Assembly: GCF_017352095.1 (NCBI RefSeq)
Contig: NZ_CP071463.1
Span: 496,001-560,000 of the forward strand
From: Natrinema longum
GTDB lineage: Archaea > Halobacteriota > Halobacteria > Halobacteriales > Natrialbaceae
Direction of reading: 5' to 3'
DNA: 64,000 bases
In this document: positions 26,911-36,894 of the stretch, piece by piece
Layout of the letters: the number at the start of each line of letters is the position of its first letter
Numbering within the stretch: the stretch's first letter is position 1
Position numbers and translations under genes: made by a program
The notes under the pieces: generated by a model
Told to the model about the DNA's origin: nothing
The model's input: only the letters and a program-made list of their open reading frames with translations
Database searches by the model: none

Positions 26911-29649
26911 ATGACTGAGGCGGGCCAGACCGGACTCGCGGAGTTCGGCGGCGACTCCGACGGGACCGACGACCGGCCGACGGAAGAGGCGGTAGCCGTC
27001 GCCGGCAACGGCGGCTCGAACGCTGCGGAGGTGATCGACGTCGTCGAGGAGACGCTCCCCGAATCGGCGGGCCAACTCGAGCTTGCCGTGATGCAGGTCG
27101 ACTACACGGTCGCCGGCTACGGCGACGAGGAGCGACCGATCATGCACGTCTTCGGACGGACGCCCGAGGGCGAGTTAGAGCACGTACAGGTCGTCGGCTT
27201 CAGACCCTACTTCTACGCGCCGACGGAGAGCCTCGAGCGACCGCCCGAGGAGCACTACGAGCGACTCACGGGCAGCGCGGAGTACGACGAGGACGGCGAG
27301 CCCTACGAGAGCATCCGGGGCGAGAGCCTCACCAAGATCTTCGGCCAGACGCCCCGAGACGTCGGACAGGTCCGCGACGACTTCGACCACTTCGAGGCCG
27401 ACATCCTGTTCCCCAACCGGTTCCTGATCGACAAGGACGTCCGCAGCGGGATCCGGGTCCCTGAACGCCGCGCCGACGACGAGTCGCTGGTCGTCCCCCA
27501 CGACGAGGTCGAGGCGGCCGACGTACAGGCCGAGCCACGCGTCAACACCTTCGACATCGAGGTCGACGATCGCTCGGGATTCCCCGAGGACGGCGAAGAA
27601 CCGATCGTCTGTCTCACCAGCCACGATTCGTACGACGACGAGTACATCATGTGGCTCTACGAGGCCCCGATCGGCGACGGCGAGATTCCGACCGAGATCG
27701 ACGACTACGATCCGATCGAGGGCGAGATCGACCACGAAGTGCGGAGCTTCGAGGAAGAGGAGGCCATGCTCGAGGCATTCATCGAGTACGTCCGAGAAAC
27801 TGATCCGGACCTTCTTACTGGGTGGAATTTCGAGGACTTCGACGCGCCCTATTTCCTCGACCGCCTCGAGGAGCTCGCGGGTCCCCACCACGAGTACGAC
27901 CTCTCGATCGACCGGCTCTCGCGGGTCGACGAGGTCTGGCGCAGCAACTGGGGCGGCCCCGACATCAAGGGCCGGATCGTCTTCGACCTGCTCTATGGCT
28001 ACCAGCGGATGGTCTTCTCCGAACTGGACTCCTACCGGCTCGACGCCGTCGGGGAGGCGGAGTTGGGCGTCGGCAAGGAGCGCTACGCCGGCGACATCGG
28101 CGACCTCTGGGAGGGCGACCCCACGCAGTTGCTCGAGTACAACCTGCGGGACGTCGAACTCTGCGTCGAACTCGACCGCCAGCAGGAGATCATCCCGTTC
28201 TGGGACGAAGTGCGCTCGTTCGTCGGCTGCAAACTCGAGGATGCGCCGACGCCGGGCGACGCGGTCGACATGTACGTCCTCCACGAGGCCTACGGGCGGT
28301 TCGCGCTGCCATCGAAGGGCCAACAGGAGGCCGGCGAGGAGTACGAGGGCGGGGCGGTGTTCGAGCCGATCACGGGCGTCAAGGAGAACGTGACCGTCCT
28401 CGACCTCAAGTCGCTGTATCCGATGTGTATGACGACGATCAACGCCTCGCCGGAGACGAAGGTCGATCCCGACGAGTACGACGGGGAAACCTACGTCGCA
28501 CCGGTCGGAGACGATGGGATCCACTTCCGCAAGGAGCCCGACGGCGTCATGCGCGAGATGATCACCGAACTGCTCGCCGAGCGCGAGGAGAAGAAGGAAC
28601 TGCGAAACGAGCACGAACCCGGGAGCCTCGAGTACGAGCAGTACGACCGCCAGCAGGGGGCGGTAAAGGTCATCATGAACTCGCTGTACGGTGTGTCAGG
28701 ATGGGAACAATTCAGGCTCTATGATAAGGAAGCAGCAGCAGCAATCACGGCCACTGGCCGCGAAGTAATCGAATTTACCGACTCGGCCGCAAACGAGCTC
28801 GATTATCAAGTTACGTATGGAGACACGGACAGCGTCATGCTCGAGCTCGGCCCCGACGTCGCGAAAGAAGACGCCCTCGAGCACTCCTTCCACATCGAGG
28901 AGTACATCAACGGCCGCTACGACGACTTCGCGCGCGAGGACCTGAACGCCGAGTCACACCGCTTCCAGATCGAATTCGAGAAGCTCTACCGTCGGTTCTT
29001 CCAGGCGGGAAAGAAGAAACGCTACGCGGGTCACATCACCTGGAAGGAAGGAAAAGACGTCAACGACGTCGACATCGTGGGATTCGAGTACCAGCGCTCG
29101 GACATCGCGCCGATCACCAAGGAAGTCCAGCATCGGGTCATCGAGATGATCGTCCGCGAGGGCGACATCGAGGGCGCGAAGGAGTACGTCAACGGCGTCA
29201 TCGAGGACGTACTGGCCGGCGAGATCTCCCTCGATGAGATCGCGATTCCGGGCGGGATCGGCAAGCGACTGGACAACTACGACACCGACACGGCACAGGT
29301 CAGGGGCGCGAAGTACGCCAATCTCCTGCTCGGAACCAACTTCCAGCGCGGGAGCAAGCCAAAACGGCTCTACCTCGACCGCGTCGATCCGTCCTTCTTC
29401 GAACGGCTCGAGGCCGAGGAAGGGTTCGACGCCCGCACCGATCCCGTCTACGGGGCATTCAAGAGAGATCCCGACGTGATCTGCTTCGAGTACGAAGACC
29501 AGATCCCCGAGGCGTTCGAGGTCGACTACGAGAAGATGCTCGAGAAGACGCTACAGGGACCGATCGAGCGGATCCTCGAGGCGTTGGATATCTCCTGGGA
29601 GGAAGTCAAGAGCGGGCAGGAACAGACCGGACTCGATCAATACTGGTGA
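26911..29649 (+). CDS. polB: Family B replicative DNA polymerase
   Basis: 912 residues from ATG 26911. 3'-5' exonuclease motifs: FDIE (D215, E217), LLTGWNFEDFDAPYF, and YNLRDVELC. Polymerase motifs: DLKSLYPM with D498, motif B KVIMNSLYG (N590-G594) and motif C YGDTDS (D638, D640). The N-terminal ~45 residues are a haloarchaea-type acidic extension. All three classical intein sites (a, b, c) are empty. Between motifs B and C (28690-28835) about half the codons end in A or T, unlike the rest of the gene. TATA-like TTTTTATCC at ~26880 lies ~28 bases before the ATG, suggesting a leaderless mRNA. Confidence 0.96.
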   Translation: MTEAGQTGLAEFGGDSDGTDDRPTEEAVAVAGNGGSNAAEVIDVVEETLPESAGQLELAVMQVDYTVAGYGDEERPIMHVFGRTPEGELEHVQVVGFRPYFYAPTESLERPPEEHYERLTGSAEYDEDGEPYESIRGESLTKIFGQTPRDVGQVRDDFDHFEADILFPNRFLIDKDVRSGIRVPERRADDESLVVPHDEVEAADVQAEPRVNTFDIEVDDRSGFPEDGEEPIVCLTSHDSYDDEYIMWLYEAPIGDGEIPTEIDDYDPIEGEIDHEVRSFEEEEAMLEAFIEYVRETDPDLLTGWNFEDFDAPYFLDRLEELAGPHHEYDLSIDRLSRVDEVWRSNWGGPDIKGRIVFDLLYGYQRMVFSELDSYRLDAVGEAELGVGKERYAGDIGDLWEGDPTQLLEYNLRDVELCVELDRQQEIIPFWDEVRSFVGCKLEDAPTPGDAVDMYVLHEAYGRFALPSKGQQEAGEEYEGGAVFEPITGVKENVTVLDLKSLYPMCMTTINASPETKVDPDEYDGETYVAPVGDDGIHFRKEPDGVMREMITELLAEREEKKELRNEHEPGSLEYEQYDRQQGAVKVIMNSLYGVSGWEQFRLYDKEAAAAITATGREVIEFTDSAANELDYQVTYGDTDSVMLELGPDVAKEDALEHSFHIEEYINGRYDDFAREDLNAESHRFQIEFEKLYRRFFQAGKKKRYAGHITWKEGKDVNDVDIVGFEYQRSDIAPITKEVQHRVIEMIVREGDIEGAKEYVNGVIEDVLAGEISLDEIAIPGGIGKRLDNYDTDTAQVRGAKYANLLLGTNFQRGSKPKRLYLDRVDPSFFERLEAEEGFDARTDPVYGAFKRDPDVICFEYEDQIPEAFEVDYEKMLEKTLQGPIERILEALDISWEEVKSGQEQTGLDQYW

Positions 29650-29727
29650 CGCGACTCGGCGCGCTTTGCGTCGCTTTCGGACCGTAGCCGCGACGGCGGC
29701 GAAAAAACGAGCGGTCTCGGCGTGGTG

Positions 29728-31578
29728 TCAGTCGTCTCCCGGTTCGGCCGCGGGTCGGTCGGGGCTGCGACGGACGGTCTGGATGTTGCTGTACCCCAAC
29801 CTGACGAGTGCGAGCGCCAGGCCGACGAGAACCAGTCCGAGCACCATCTGTACGCCCGAGGATATCATCGCCTCGAGGGACTCCGCTCCGCCCTGGAGCA
29901 GGTTCAGATAGAGGTTCTCGTAGAACACCAGGATCAGCAGTCCGAGGACGGTGATCGTGACCATGATCGCCATCGGGACCCCGGTGGAGACGAGCTGTTT
30001 GTTGTCGTCCCAGTTTGCCAGCCAGACGGTCGCGGTAAGCAGCGCCAGCGCCGCGAGCAGCTGGTTCGCGCCGCCAAAGAGCTGCCAGAGGACGACCCAC
30101 TGACCGGAGACGACGAGCAGGTACGCGGGGACGATCTGCACGATCGGGTTCGTGTATCGACCGCGTGCGATCGAGCGTGGATCGAGGTTCAGCCCCGTAT
30201 CGGTCCGTCCTGCGGGCGTGCCGACGATCTCTTCCATCATGTAGCGACCGAGCCGGACGGCCGTGTCCGTCGACGTAAGCAGGAAGCTACACAGCACCAG
30301 CGCCATGAACACGGCACCGACGGTCTGGGGAATCCCGAAGCTCGTGAGGATGACGCCGCCGCCCGAAGCGAAATTCGGGAGGGCAGCGCCGATACCACCC
30401 GCGACATCGGGGGCCCCCCACACCGCGAGCGTCGAGAGAGCGACCGCGGCGAGCAGGCCCTCCCCGAGCATCCCGCCGTACCCGATCAAGCGGGCGTCGG
30501 TCTCGTTGTCGAGTTGTTTGGCGGTCGTCCCCGACGACACCAGCGAGTGGAACCCGCTAATCGTCCCGCAGGCGATCGTGATGAATAGCAACGGGAACAG
30601 CGGCGCGTATCCGGCCGCTTCGACGCCCCAGAACCCTTCGAACGCGCCGATCGTGCTGTCGACGACGAGTGGTTCCGACGAGGTGCCGAGGAACGTCCCG
30701 ACGACGATGGCGACGGTCGCGCCACCGACACCGGTGTACAGCAGGAACGACGAGAGGTAGTCCCGAGGTTGAAGCAACACCCAGACTGGGAGTGCGCTCG
30801 CGATCGCAGCATAGACCAGCACGAACGGGATCCAGCCTGCGGTGTTACCGCCTCCCACCGCCTCGAGTGCGGCTGCACCCGGCATCACACTCCCGTCACC
30901 GCTGAGCAACACGATCGTTCCAGCGGGGTAGTCGCCGGCGAACAGCGCCACCGGATACTGGAGTCCCACCCAGACGGCAGCGAAGACGCCCACCACGAAG
31001 ACGATCGTTCCTGGGATGAACGGACCGTTGAACTGGTAGAGGTAGACGCCGAAGACCAACGCCAGGAGGATGTAGATGGTCGACGCCGTCACCACCTGTG
31101 GATACGCGTTGAAGACGATCGCGACCACCAGTGCGAACACGGCCACGACGAGCATGATCGTCAGGAACGCGAACCACAGTAGCATGTTTTTGCCGCTCTC
31201 TCCGACGTACTCGCCGATCATGTAGCCGATCGACTTCCCCTCGTGACGGAGGCTGCCCGAGAGCGACACGAAGTCGTGAACCGCCCCCATCAACGGATTC
31301 CCGAGCGCGATCCACAGCAACGCCGGCACCCATCCCCAGATGGCACCGGCCGTGATCGGTCCGACGATCGGGGCCCCACCCGCGATACTCGAGTAGTGGT
31401 GGCCCAACAACACCGGTTTCTTCGATGGGACGTACTCCTGTCCGTCCTCGTATTTGTGTGCCGGCGTCTCCGCCTCCTCGTCGAGTTCGACGAATCGCGT
31501 GAGATACCGCGAGTACCCCACGTAGCCGGCTGTGAACGTCACCAGTACCGCCGCGATGATCCAAATTACCTGTGTCAT
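29728..31578 (-). CDS. cstA: Carbon starvation protein CstA (peptide/pyruvate transporter family)
   Basis: 616 residues from ATG 31578 (MTQVIWIIAAVLVTFTAGYV); the frame opens 21 bases upstream with a poor MCLCRRA. About sixteen membrane helices. Family motifs: KPVLLGHHYSSIAGGAPIVGPITAGAIWGW, GNPLMGAVHDFVSLSGSLRHEGKSIGYM, and GTISGFHSLVSSGTTAKQL. CstA proteins import peptides or pyruvate when carbon is scarce; the substrate here cannot be told. An AT-rich TATA region (about 31610-31625) is ~35-45 bases upstream on the minus strand. No linked sensor gene is adjacent. Confidence 0.92.
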   Translation of the reverse strand: MTQVIWIIAAVLVTFTAGYVGYSRYLTRFVELDEEAETPAHKYEDGQEYVPSKKPVLLGHHYSSIAGGAPIVGPITAGAIWGWVPALLWIALGNPLMGAVHDFVSLSGSLRHEGKSIGYMIGEYVGESGKNMLLWFAFLTIMLVVAVFALVVAIVFNAYPQVVTASTIYILLALVFGVYLYQFNGPFIPGTIVFVVGVFAAVWVGLQYPVALFAGDYPAGTIVLLSGDGSVMPGAAALEAVGGGNTAGWIPFVLVYAAIASALPVWVLLQPRDYLSSFLLYTGVGGATVAIVVGTFLGTSSEPLVVDSTIGAFEGFWGVEAAGYAPLFPLLFITIACGTISGFHSLVSSGTTAKQLDNETDARLIGYGGMLGEGLLAAVALSTLAVWGAPDVAGGIGAALPNFASGGGVILTSFGIPQTVGAVFMALVLCSFLLTSTDTAVRLGRYMMEEIVGTPAGRTDTGLNLDPRSIARGRYTNPIVQIVPAYLLVVSGQWVVLWQLFGGANQLLAALALLTATVWLANWDDNKQLVSTGVPMAIMVTITVLGLLILVFYENLYLNLLQGGAESLEAMISSGVQMVLGLVLVGLALALVRLGYSNIQTVRRSPDRPAAEPGDD

Positions 31579-31890
31579 GGCACGTCTACACAAACACACG
31601 GACGGCGATGACCTTAATATTTATTTATCACTATCGGATCCTTTCAGTCAGGTTCTTTATATCAAACGGCATAATTACACCGATTCCCTGGTGTGATACG
31701 ATTGTTTGAAAATCGACACTACATTCTTCCGTATTGGTAATATGGTTCAAATTATGTTCCCCTGCCGAGGGTCGACCGACACGCAGGGACGCCACGGGAA
31801 CAGCCGCGTTCGTCCGACCGACCACACCGCGGCTGTGCGATCGGCTCTGGCATTCATCGTTCTCGCTGGATCGCACGGCGGTGCTGAGTG
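31579..31890. other. cstA upstream region, AT-rich, no gene
   Basis: Contains the cstA promoter (AAATATTAAGG on the minus strand near 31615). A short inverted repeat ACACC ... GGTGT lies at about 31676-31693. The stretch to 31760 is AT-rich; the rest, to the end of the aminotransferase gene, is GC-rich and featureless. Confidence 0.45.
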
Positions 31891-32958
31891 CTACCCGAGG
31901 GCGGCTTCGAGCGCGTCCATCGTCCGTTCGACGCGGTCGATGCGTGCGTTGTGTCCCATGTGACCGATCCGGAGGACGTCCTCGGCGAGATCGCCCAGCC
32001 CCGTCGCGAGGACGATATCGTGCTCGTCGGCAAGCGTTTCCTGGAGGTGTTGTGCTCGGCCGGGAACCTCGAGGGCGGTCACGGTCGGGGACGCCACCGA
32101 CTCGGCGGGATAGAGCGCCAGCCCCAACTCGGCGGCGCGGGCCCGACAGCGCGTTGCGGCCTCCTCGTGGCGCGCGTAGACGGATTCGAGGCCCTCGTCG
32201 AGTAGCAGGTCGATCGCCGCCTCGAGGCCGTAGAGGTTCGATGACAGGTGCGTGTAGGGGAACCACTCCCCGTCGGCAGCGTCGCGCCAGGGCTCGAGAT
32301 CGGTGTACAGGCTCTCCGTTTCGACGGACTCGATTCGTTCCCAGGCGCGGTCGCTGACCGAGCAGACTGTCAGTCCCGGCGGCGCACTGAAACACTTCTG
32401 TGAGGCCCCTAGGCAGACATCGATCCGGTCGGTCGGCACTGGCACGCCGCCAAGCGAGGAGACTGCGTCCACGACGGTGACGACGTCGTGGGCCTCGAGT
32501 CGCTCGAGGACCGGTTCGATATCGTTCAACACGCCCGTCGGCGTCTCGCAGTGAACCATCGTTGCGACGTCGAACGAGTCCGTCTCGAGTTCGGATTCGA
32601 TTCGCTCGAGATCGAGCGGTTCGCGCCACGAGGTGGCACAGACGACCGCTTCCCCGCCGTACATTTCGACGAAGTCGGCGAAGCCCTCGCCGTAGAGCCC
32701 GTTCGCGATACACAGCACCCGATCGCCCGGCTCGACCAGCGACGCGATGGCCGCCTCGAGGCCGAGGATCCCCTCGCCGCCGAGGATGACGACGTCGTCG
32801 TCGCCGTAGATCGCCCCGAGTTCGTCGGTCAGATCGCGGTAGAACGCGAAGAATTCGGGCTCGACGTCCGGATTCGGCGTCGGTTCGCTCATCCGTTCGC
32901 GGACGGCTGTGGGGACCTCCGTCGGGCCGGGAGTCATCCGCAGTCGGTCGTCTGTCAT
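31891..32958 (-). CDS. Class V aminotransferase (alanine-glyoxylate / serine-pyruvate type)
   Basis: 355 residues from ATG 32958 (MTDDRLRMTPGPTEVPTAVR). PLP-dependent fold type I: TPGPTEVP at the start, GGEGILGLEAAIASLVEPGD, VHCETPTGVLNDIEPV, VDAVSSLGGVPV with the PLP-ring Asp, and the Schiff-base Lys in LGASQKCFSAPPGL. The C-terminal ATGLGDLAEDVLRIGHMG is characteristic of the subgroup. It probably moves amino groups between alanine or serine and glyoxylate or pyruvate in the cytoplasm. Exact substrate pair is uncertain. Downstream of and facing away from nothing informative. Confidence 0.9.
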   Translation of the reverse strand: MTDDRLRMTPGPTEVPTAVRERMSEPTPNPDVEPEFFAFYRDLTDELGAIYGDDDVVILGGEGILGLEAAIASLVEPGDRVLCIANGLYGEGFADFVEMYGGEAVVCATSWREPLDLERIESELETDSFDVATMVHCETPTGVLNDIEPVLERLEAHDVVTVVDAVSSLGGVPVPTDRIDVCLGASQKCFSAPPGLTVCSVSDRAWERIESVETESLYTDLEPWRDAADGEWFPYTHLSSNLYGLEAAIDLLLDEGLESVYARHEEAATRCRARAAELGLALYPAESVASPTVTALEVPGRAQHLQETLADEHDIVLATGLGDLAEDVLRIGHMGHNARIDRVERTMDALEAALG

Positions 32959-33066
32959 ACGGGGACTACCGGCACGTTCGGCCATAAAACGCTCGAGACG
33001 ATCGCCGGAATCGGACGTTCTGCACTCGATCGTGGTCCAGCCGATGAACGGGTCCGACGCGGCGTC

Positions 33067-35175
33067 TCAGTCCGGCGGTGCCGGCAGCGTAAACGAGACC
33101 GTCGTTCCCTCTCCGGGCGTGGATTCGACCCAGATGTCGCCGCCGTGTCGTTCGACGATCCGTTCACAGAGCGCGAGGCCGATGCCGGTTCCGGCGTGGT
33201 CCTCGTACCCGTGGAGCCGGCGGAACACCTCGAAGATGCGCTCCTGTGCGTCCGGCTCGATACCGATCCCGTTGTCGGCGACCGAGACGGTCCAGTCCGT
33301 TCCGTTCCGTTCGGCGGAGACGTGGATTCGCGGGGGTTCCTCGCCGCTGTACTCGATCGCGTTCGACAGCAACTTCTGGAACACCTGACGCAACTGTCCC
33401 TCGTCACCCTCGACTCGAGGAAGCGGCTCCGCCGTGATCTCCGCGTCGTGGCCCGCGATCTTCATCTGGAGGTTCTTGCGAGCGTCCTCGAGAACCGCCT
33501 CGAGGTCGACCGGTTCGAGGTCGTCACCGCGCGTCTCGACGCGTGAGTACTCGAGCAGCCCGTCGATCATCTCGCGCATACGTTCGGCCCCGTCGACGGC
33601 AAACGCCAGGAACTCCTCGCCGTCCGCATCGAGGTCGTCGCCGTACCGGCGCTCGATCAGTTGCAGGTAACTCGAGACCATTCGCAGGGGCTCCTGGAGG
33701 TCGTGGGAGGCCGCGTAGGCGAACTGCTCGAGGCGCTCGTTCGATTCCTCGAGGTCCGCGACTAAGTCCTCGAGTTCCGTCTGGTACTGTCCGCGCTCGA
33801 TCGCTTCGGCGAGGACGTTCGCGACGCTCTGGACGAAGGTGACGTCCTCCTCGGTGAACGACCTGGTGTCGGTGTCGTGTGTCCCCAGAATTCCCCACGG
33901 CTCGTCGACGGGGCCGATAATGGTGCTGATACCGCTGTGGACATCGTGGCTCGTCAGCAACGCCGGGCCGCTGAACCGCTCGTCCGTCTCGAGGTCGGCG
34001 ACGACGACCGGCCGATCGGTCTCGAGGGTGTACGCGGCCTGGGACGCCGATTCGACGGCCGATACCGTCTCCGTCCCGACGAGCCCGTCCCGCCAGCCGA
34101 CCCCCTGACGGAGGACGAGCCGCTCGCCGCCGTCGTCGAGATCGAGGATCTTGCAGTAGTCGGTGTCCAGAACGGCCGCCACCTGCCGCGTCGCTTCCGC
34201 CATGAGCTCGTCGAGGTCGTCCGTCTCGAGAGCGAGTTGTCCGAGTTCGGCGACGACGCGTTGTTGCTGGGCGCGTTGGTGGAGTTCGTGCTCGCGGGCC
34301 ACGCGTCCGGAGATATCGCGACCGACCCCTGCCAACACGGATTCGCCGTCGGGCGTTTCGAGACTCGAAGCGGAGAACTCGTATGGAATCGCCTCGCCGT
34401 CGCTGGTTTGGAGTGCCGTCTCGAGTTGGAGACTTCCGGTTTCGAACCCCTCCCGGATCGCGTCCTCGATCACCGCGCGATTGCGCTCGTCGACGAACTC
34501 CACGGCAGTCATCGAGGCGATTTCGTCGTCCGAGTACCCCGTCACCTCACAGGCGGTTTCGTTCCACCGCTGAAACGTGCCGTCGGAATCGAGGACGTAG
34601 AAGACATCGTGGACGGCGTTCAGGATGTCGTCAGTGTATTCCCGATAGTGCTCGAGGCGCTCGTTCGACTCCACGAGTTGGGTGTTCGCGTCTTCGAGTC
34701 TGGCGACCGTTTCCTCGAGTTCGGAGCGTGTGGCCTCGAGTTCGCAGTTGCGCTGCTCGAGTTCTCGGGTTCGCGTTTTGGCCTCCGCGTCGTAGATCCC
34801 GGCTCCGAGGCCGGCGACGCTCCCGAGGGCAGTCAGGATGAGGACCGTCGACGGACTGTCGATGACCTCGCCGGGCTGGAGACTGTAGAGGACGAGAACG
34901 CCGAGAATGACGCCGAGACCACCGAAACACCAGCCCCCGATGGCTGCGTAGAATTCCGTTCGGATATCGAAGGAGCGCAATCGATAGCCGACGACGAGGA
35001 GGACGACACCAGGGCCAGCGATGAGCACCGACGTGATGAAGACGTTTCCGAACGGTATCCCCGCCGTGATTCGCACGACGGCCCGTGCTGTAGCGACTGC
35101 GACATACATCGCGCCGAGTGCGACAATGATGTGGTGCCCTCCCAGCACAGCGAGCACACGATTCCAGGGATCCAC
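33067..35175 (-). CDS. Membrane PAS-GAF histidine kinase
   Basis: 702 residues. Four membrane helices within 1-125 (LGAMYVAVATARAVVRITAG onward), a coiled coil 130-180, a PAS domain ~180-300 (VHDVFYVLDSDGTFQRWNE, GRDISGRV), a GAF domain ~320-465 (LDELMAEATRQVAAVLDTDY, WGILGTHDTDTRSFTEEDV), HisKA with phospho-accepting His in YAASHDLQEPLRMV (~residue 485), and HATPase with N, G1 and G2 boxes (LLSNAIEYS, DNGIGI, GTGIGLAL). It should sense a cytoplasmic signal, perhaps redox or small ligand through PAS/GAF. No response regulator is nearby, so the partner is an orphan elsewhere, as usual in haloarchaea. Confidence 0.93.
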   Translation of the reverse strand: MDPWNRVLAVLGGHHIIVALGAMYVAVATARAVVRITAGIPFGNVFITSVLIAGPGVVLLVVGYRLRSFDIRTEFYAAIGGWCFGGLGVILGVLVLYSLQPGEVIDSPSTVLILTALGSVAGLGAGIYDAEAKTRTRELEQRNCELEATRSELEETVARLEDANTQLVESNERLEHYREYTDDILNAVHDVFYVLDSDGTFQRWNETACEVTGYSDDEIASMTAVEFVDERNRAVIEDAIREGFETGSLQLETALQTSDGEAIPYEFSASSLETPDGESVLAGVGRDISGRVAREHELHQRAQQQRVVAELGQLALETDDLDELMAEATRQVAAVLDTDYCKILDLDDGGERLVLRQGVGWRDGLVGTETVSAVESASQAAYTLETDRPVVVADLETDERFSGPALLTSHDVHSGISTIIGPVDEPWGILGTHDTDTRSFTEEDVTFVQSVANVLAEAIERGQYQTELEDLVADLEESNERLEQFAYAASHDLQEPLRMVSSYLQLIERRYGDDLDADGEEFLAFAVDGAERMREMIDGLLEYSRVETRGDDLEPVDLEAVLEDARKNLQMKIAGHDAEITAEPLPRVEGDEGQLRQVFQKLLSNAIEYSGEEPPRIHVSAERNGTDWTVSVADNGIGIEPDAQERIFEVFRRLHGYEDHAGTGIGLALCERIVERHGGDIWVESTPGEGTTVSFTLPAPPD

Positions 35176-35361
35176 TAGTCGTAGTCAGGGGACCGTCAGT
35201 ATGAGGGTTGTGCCGTCGTGTCGACCAGGAGCGCACACCGGCGGCTGTGAGCGTCGTGGCGCTCTCGTCGAACGTCGGGTCACGGCTCTCGCGACGTGTC
35301 TCTCGAGCAGCGTGGGAAACCTGTATCAGTCGGGTCGTCGTCGGTCCCATCGAGTCGCACC

Positions 35362-36021
35362 ATGACGGATTGTACGCCACGACACGCCACGGGTGAGGGG
35401 CGGTTTTCACGTCCGCTCTTCACCGCGCTGTACGATCGATTCATGCCGGATCGGTTTCTGATCGGGCCCCATCGCGAGTATCTCGCGGCTGGCCTCTCCG
35501 GGCGCGTCCTCGATCTCGGTGCAGGCAACGGCGCGATGTTTCCGTACGCGGCCGACGCCGGCGACGACCTCGAGTACCACGCGGTCGAACCGGATCCGAC
35601 TATGCGACAGCGCGCCGTCCAGAAGGCGGCCCAGACGGACCTGCGCGTTCACCTGCGCGACGCCCGCGGCGAATCGCTCCCCTACGCGGCCGACAGCTTC
35701 GACGTCGTCCTCTCGGGGGCGGTCTTCTGTACCATCGACGATCCCGACGCCGCCCTGGACGAGGTGGCTCGCGTCCTGCGGTCCGGGGGCGAACTGCGCT
35801 TCCTCGAGCACGTCCGCAACGACGGCTGGCGCGCCCGAGCGCAGGATCGACTCACGCCGCTGTGGGAACGCGCCGCCGGCGGCTGTCAGTTGAACCGCGA
35901 GACGATCGAGCGGTTCGTCGGGCACGACGCCCTGGACGTCCTCGAGATCGAACGGACCGGAATCGGACTGTTTCCGGCGACCCCGATCCTGCGCGGGCGA
36001 CTCCGGCGGCGGACCGAGTGA
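35362..36021 (+). CDS. Class I SAM-dependent methyltransferase
   Basis: 219 residues from ATG 35362 (MTDCTPRHATGEGRFSRPLF). SAM-binding motif I GRVLDLGAGNGAMFPY (~49-64), the acidic loop VEPDPTMRQRA, and SFDVVLSGAVFCTIDDPDAALDEVARVLRSGGELRFLEHV. This is the Methyltransf_11 pattern; the N-terminal FTALYDRFMP and the EHVRNDGW segment resemble methyltransferase-like 7/phospholipid-type enzymes. Substrate unknown. It is followed 131 bases later by the phosphoribosyltransferase gene on the same strand. Confidence 0.88.
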   Translation: MTDCTPRHATGEGRFSRPLFTALYDRFMPDRFLIGPHREYLAAGLSGRVLDLGAGNGAMFPYAADAGDDLEYHAVEPDPTMRQRAVQKAAQTDLRVHLRDARGESLPYAADSFDVVLSGAVFCTIDDPDAALDEVARVLRSGGELRFLEHVRNDGWRARAQDRLTPLWERAAGGCQLNRETIERFVGHDALDVLEIERTGIGLFPATPILRGRLRRRTE

Positions 36022-36152
36022 GCCACGAGGGGCCGGTGATCGGCCGCGGAATCCGCTCGATGCCGTCGGTCGCGTCCGGTCCCCTCAGACATCCGCTCCC
36101 GGTGTGTGCGACGAAAACGCATAGTGCGACGCCGTCGTAGTCCCGACCGACC

Positions 36153-36776
36153 ATGTTCGAGGACAGAACCGACGCCGGCGAACGCCTCGCAGCGGCCCTC
36201 GAGGACCGCGACCTCGAGGCCGACATCGTCTTCGGGATTCCCCGCGGTGCGTTACCGGTCGCCCGGCCGGTCGCCGACGCGCTCGACGCGACGCTCGACG
36301 TCGTCGTCGCACGGAAGGTGGGTGCGCCGACGAACCCGGAGGTCGCCCTCGGCGCGGTCGCCAGCGACGGCAGCGTCTGGTACAACGACGAGTTGATCGA
36401 CCGACTGAACGTCTCCGAGTCCGTCCTCGAGGAAATCCGGGCCGCGGAAGCGGAAAACGCGCGTCAGAAGGCGGATCGCTATCGCGACGGGACCGGCATG
36501 CCCGATCTCCGTGGACGACGGGTCGTGGTGGTCGACGACGGGGTCGCGACCGGCGCGACGGCGACGGCCTGCCTCCGACAGGTTCGAGAGGCCGGGGCGG
36601 AACGAATCGTGCTGGCCGTCCCCGTCGGCTCTCCGCGGTCGATCGAGGCCTTAGAGGGGGAGGCCGACGCGGTGATCGCACTCGAGACGCCCGCCGACTT
36701 CCGAGCCGTCGGCCAGTACTACCGGGATTTCGGCCAGGTGAGCGACGAAGCGGCTCTCGAGTACCTCACCCAGTAG
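36153..36776 (+). CDS. Phosphoribosyltransferase family protein
   Basis: 207 residues. Type I PRTase fold with the PRPP-binding motif VVVVDDGVATGATATACLRQ (the acidic pair DD and the GATA loop), a hood-like N-terminus FGIPRGALPVARPVADALDA, and VVARKVGAPTNPEVALGAV. This subgroup (sometimes called predicted phosphoribosyltransferase, COG1926) is separate from the known purine and pyrimidine salvage enzymes; its base is not known. A TATA-like GCATAGTGC lies ~30 bases upstream. Confidence 0.88.
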   Translation: MFEDRTDAGERLAAALEDRDLEADIVFGIPRGALPVARPVADALDATLDVVVARKVGAPTNPEVALGAVASDGSVWYNDELIDRLNVSESVLEEIRAAEAENARQKADRYRDGTGMPDLRGRRVVVVDDGVATGATATACLRQVREAGAERIVLAVPVGSPRSIEALEGEADAVIALETPADFRAVGQYYRDFGQVSDEAALEYLTQ

Positions 36777-36894
36777 CCGTCGCTCGAGCAGTCGGGGCCC
36801 AGGCCACGCCGTCCAGAACTGTACCGCACCGGCTCCCGAGCTCGATCGACGAACCGGATCGACGCCCGTCGGAGGGCCGGGTTCCTGAAAGCAG

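Noticed and set aside
27175-28614. 479-residue minus-strand open frame inside polB
   Set aside because: Antisense shadow of the polymerase; Val/Leu/Asp-rich repeats of no family.
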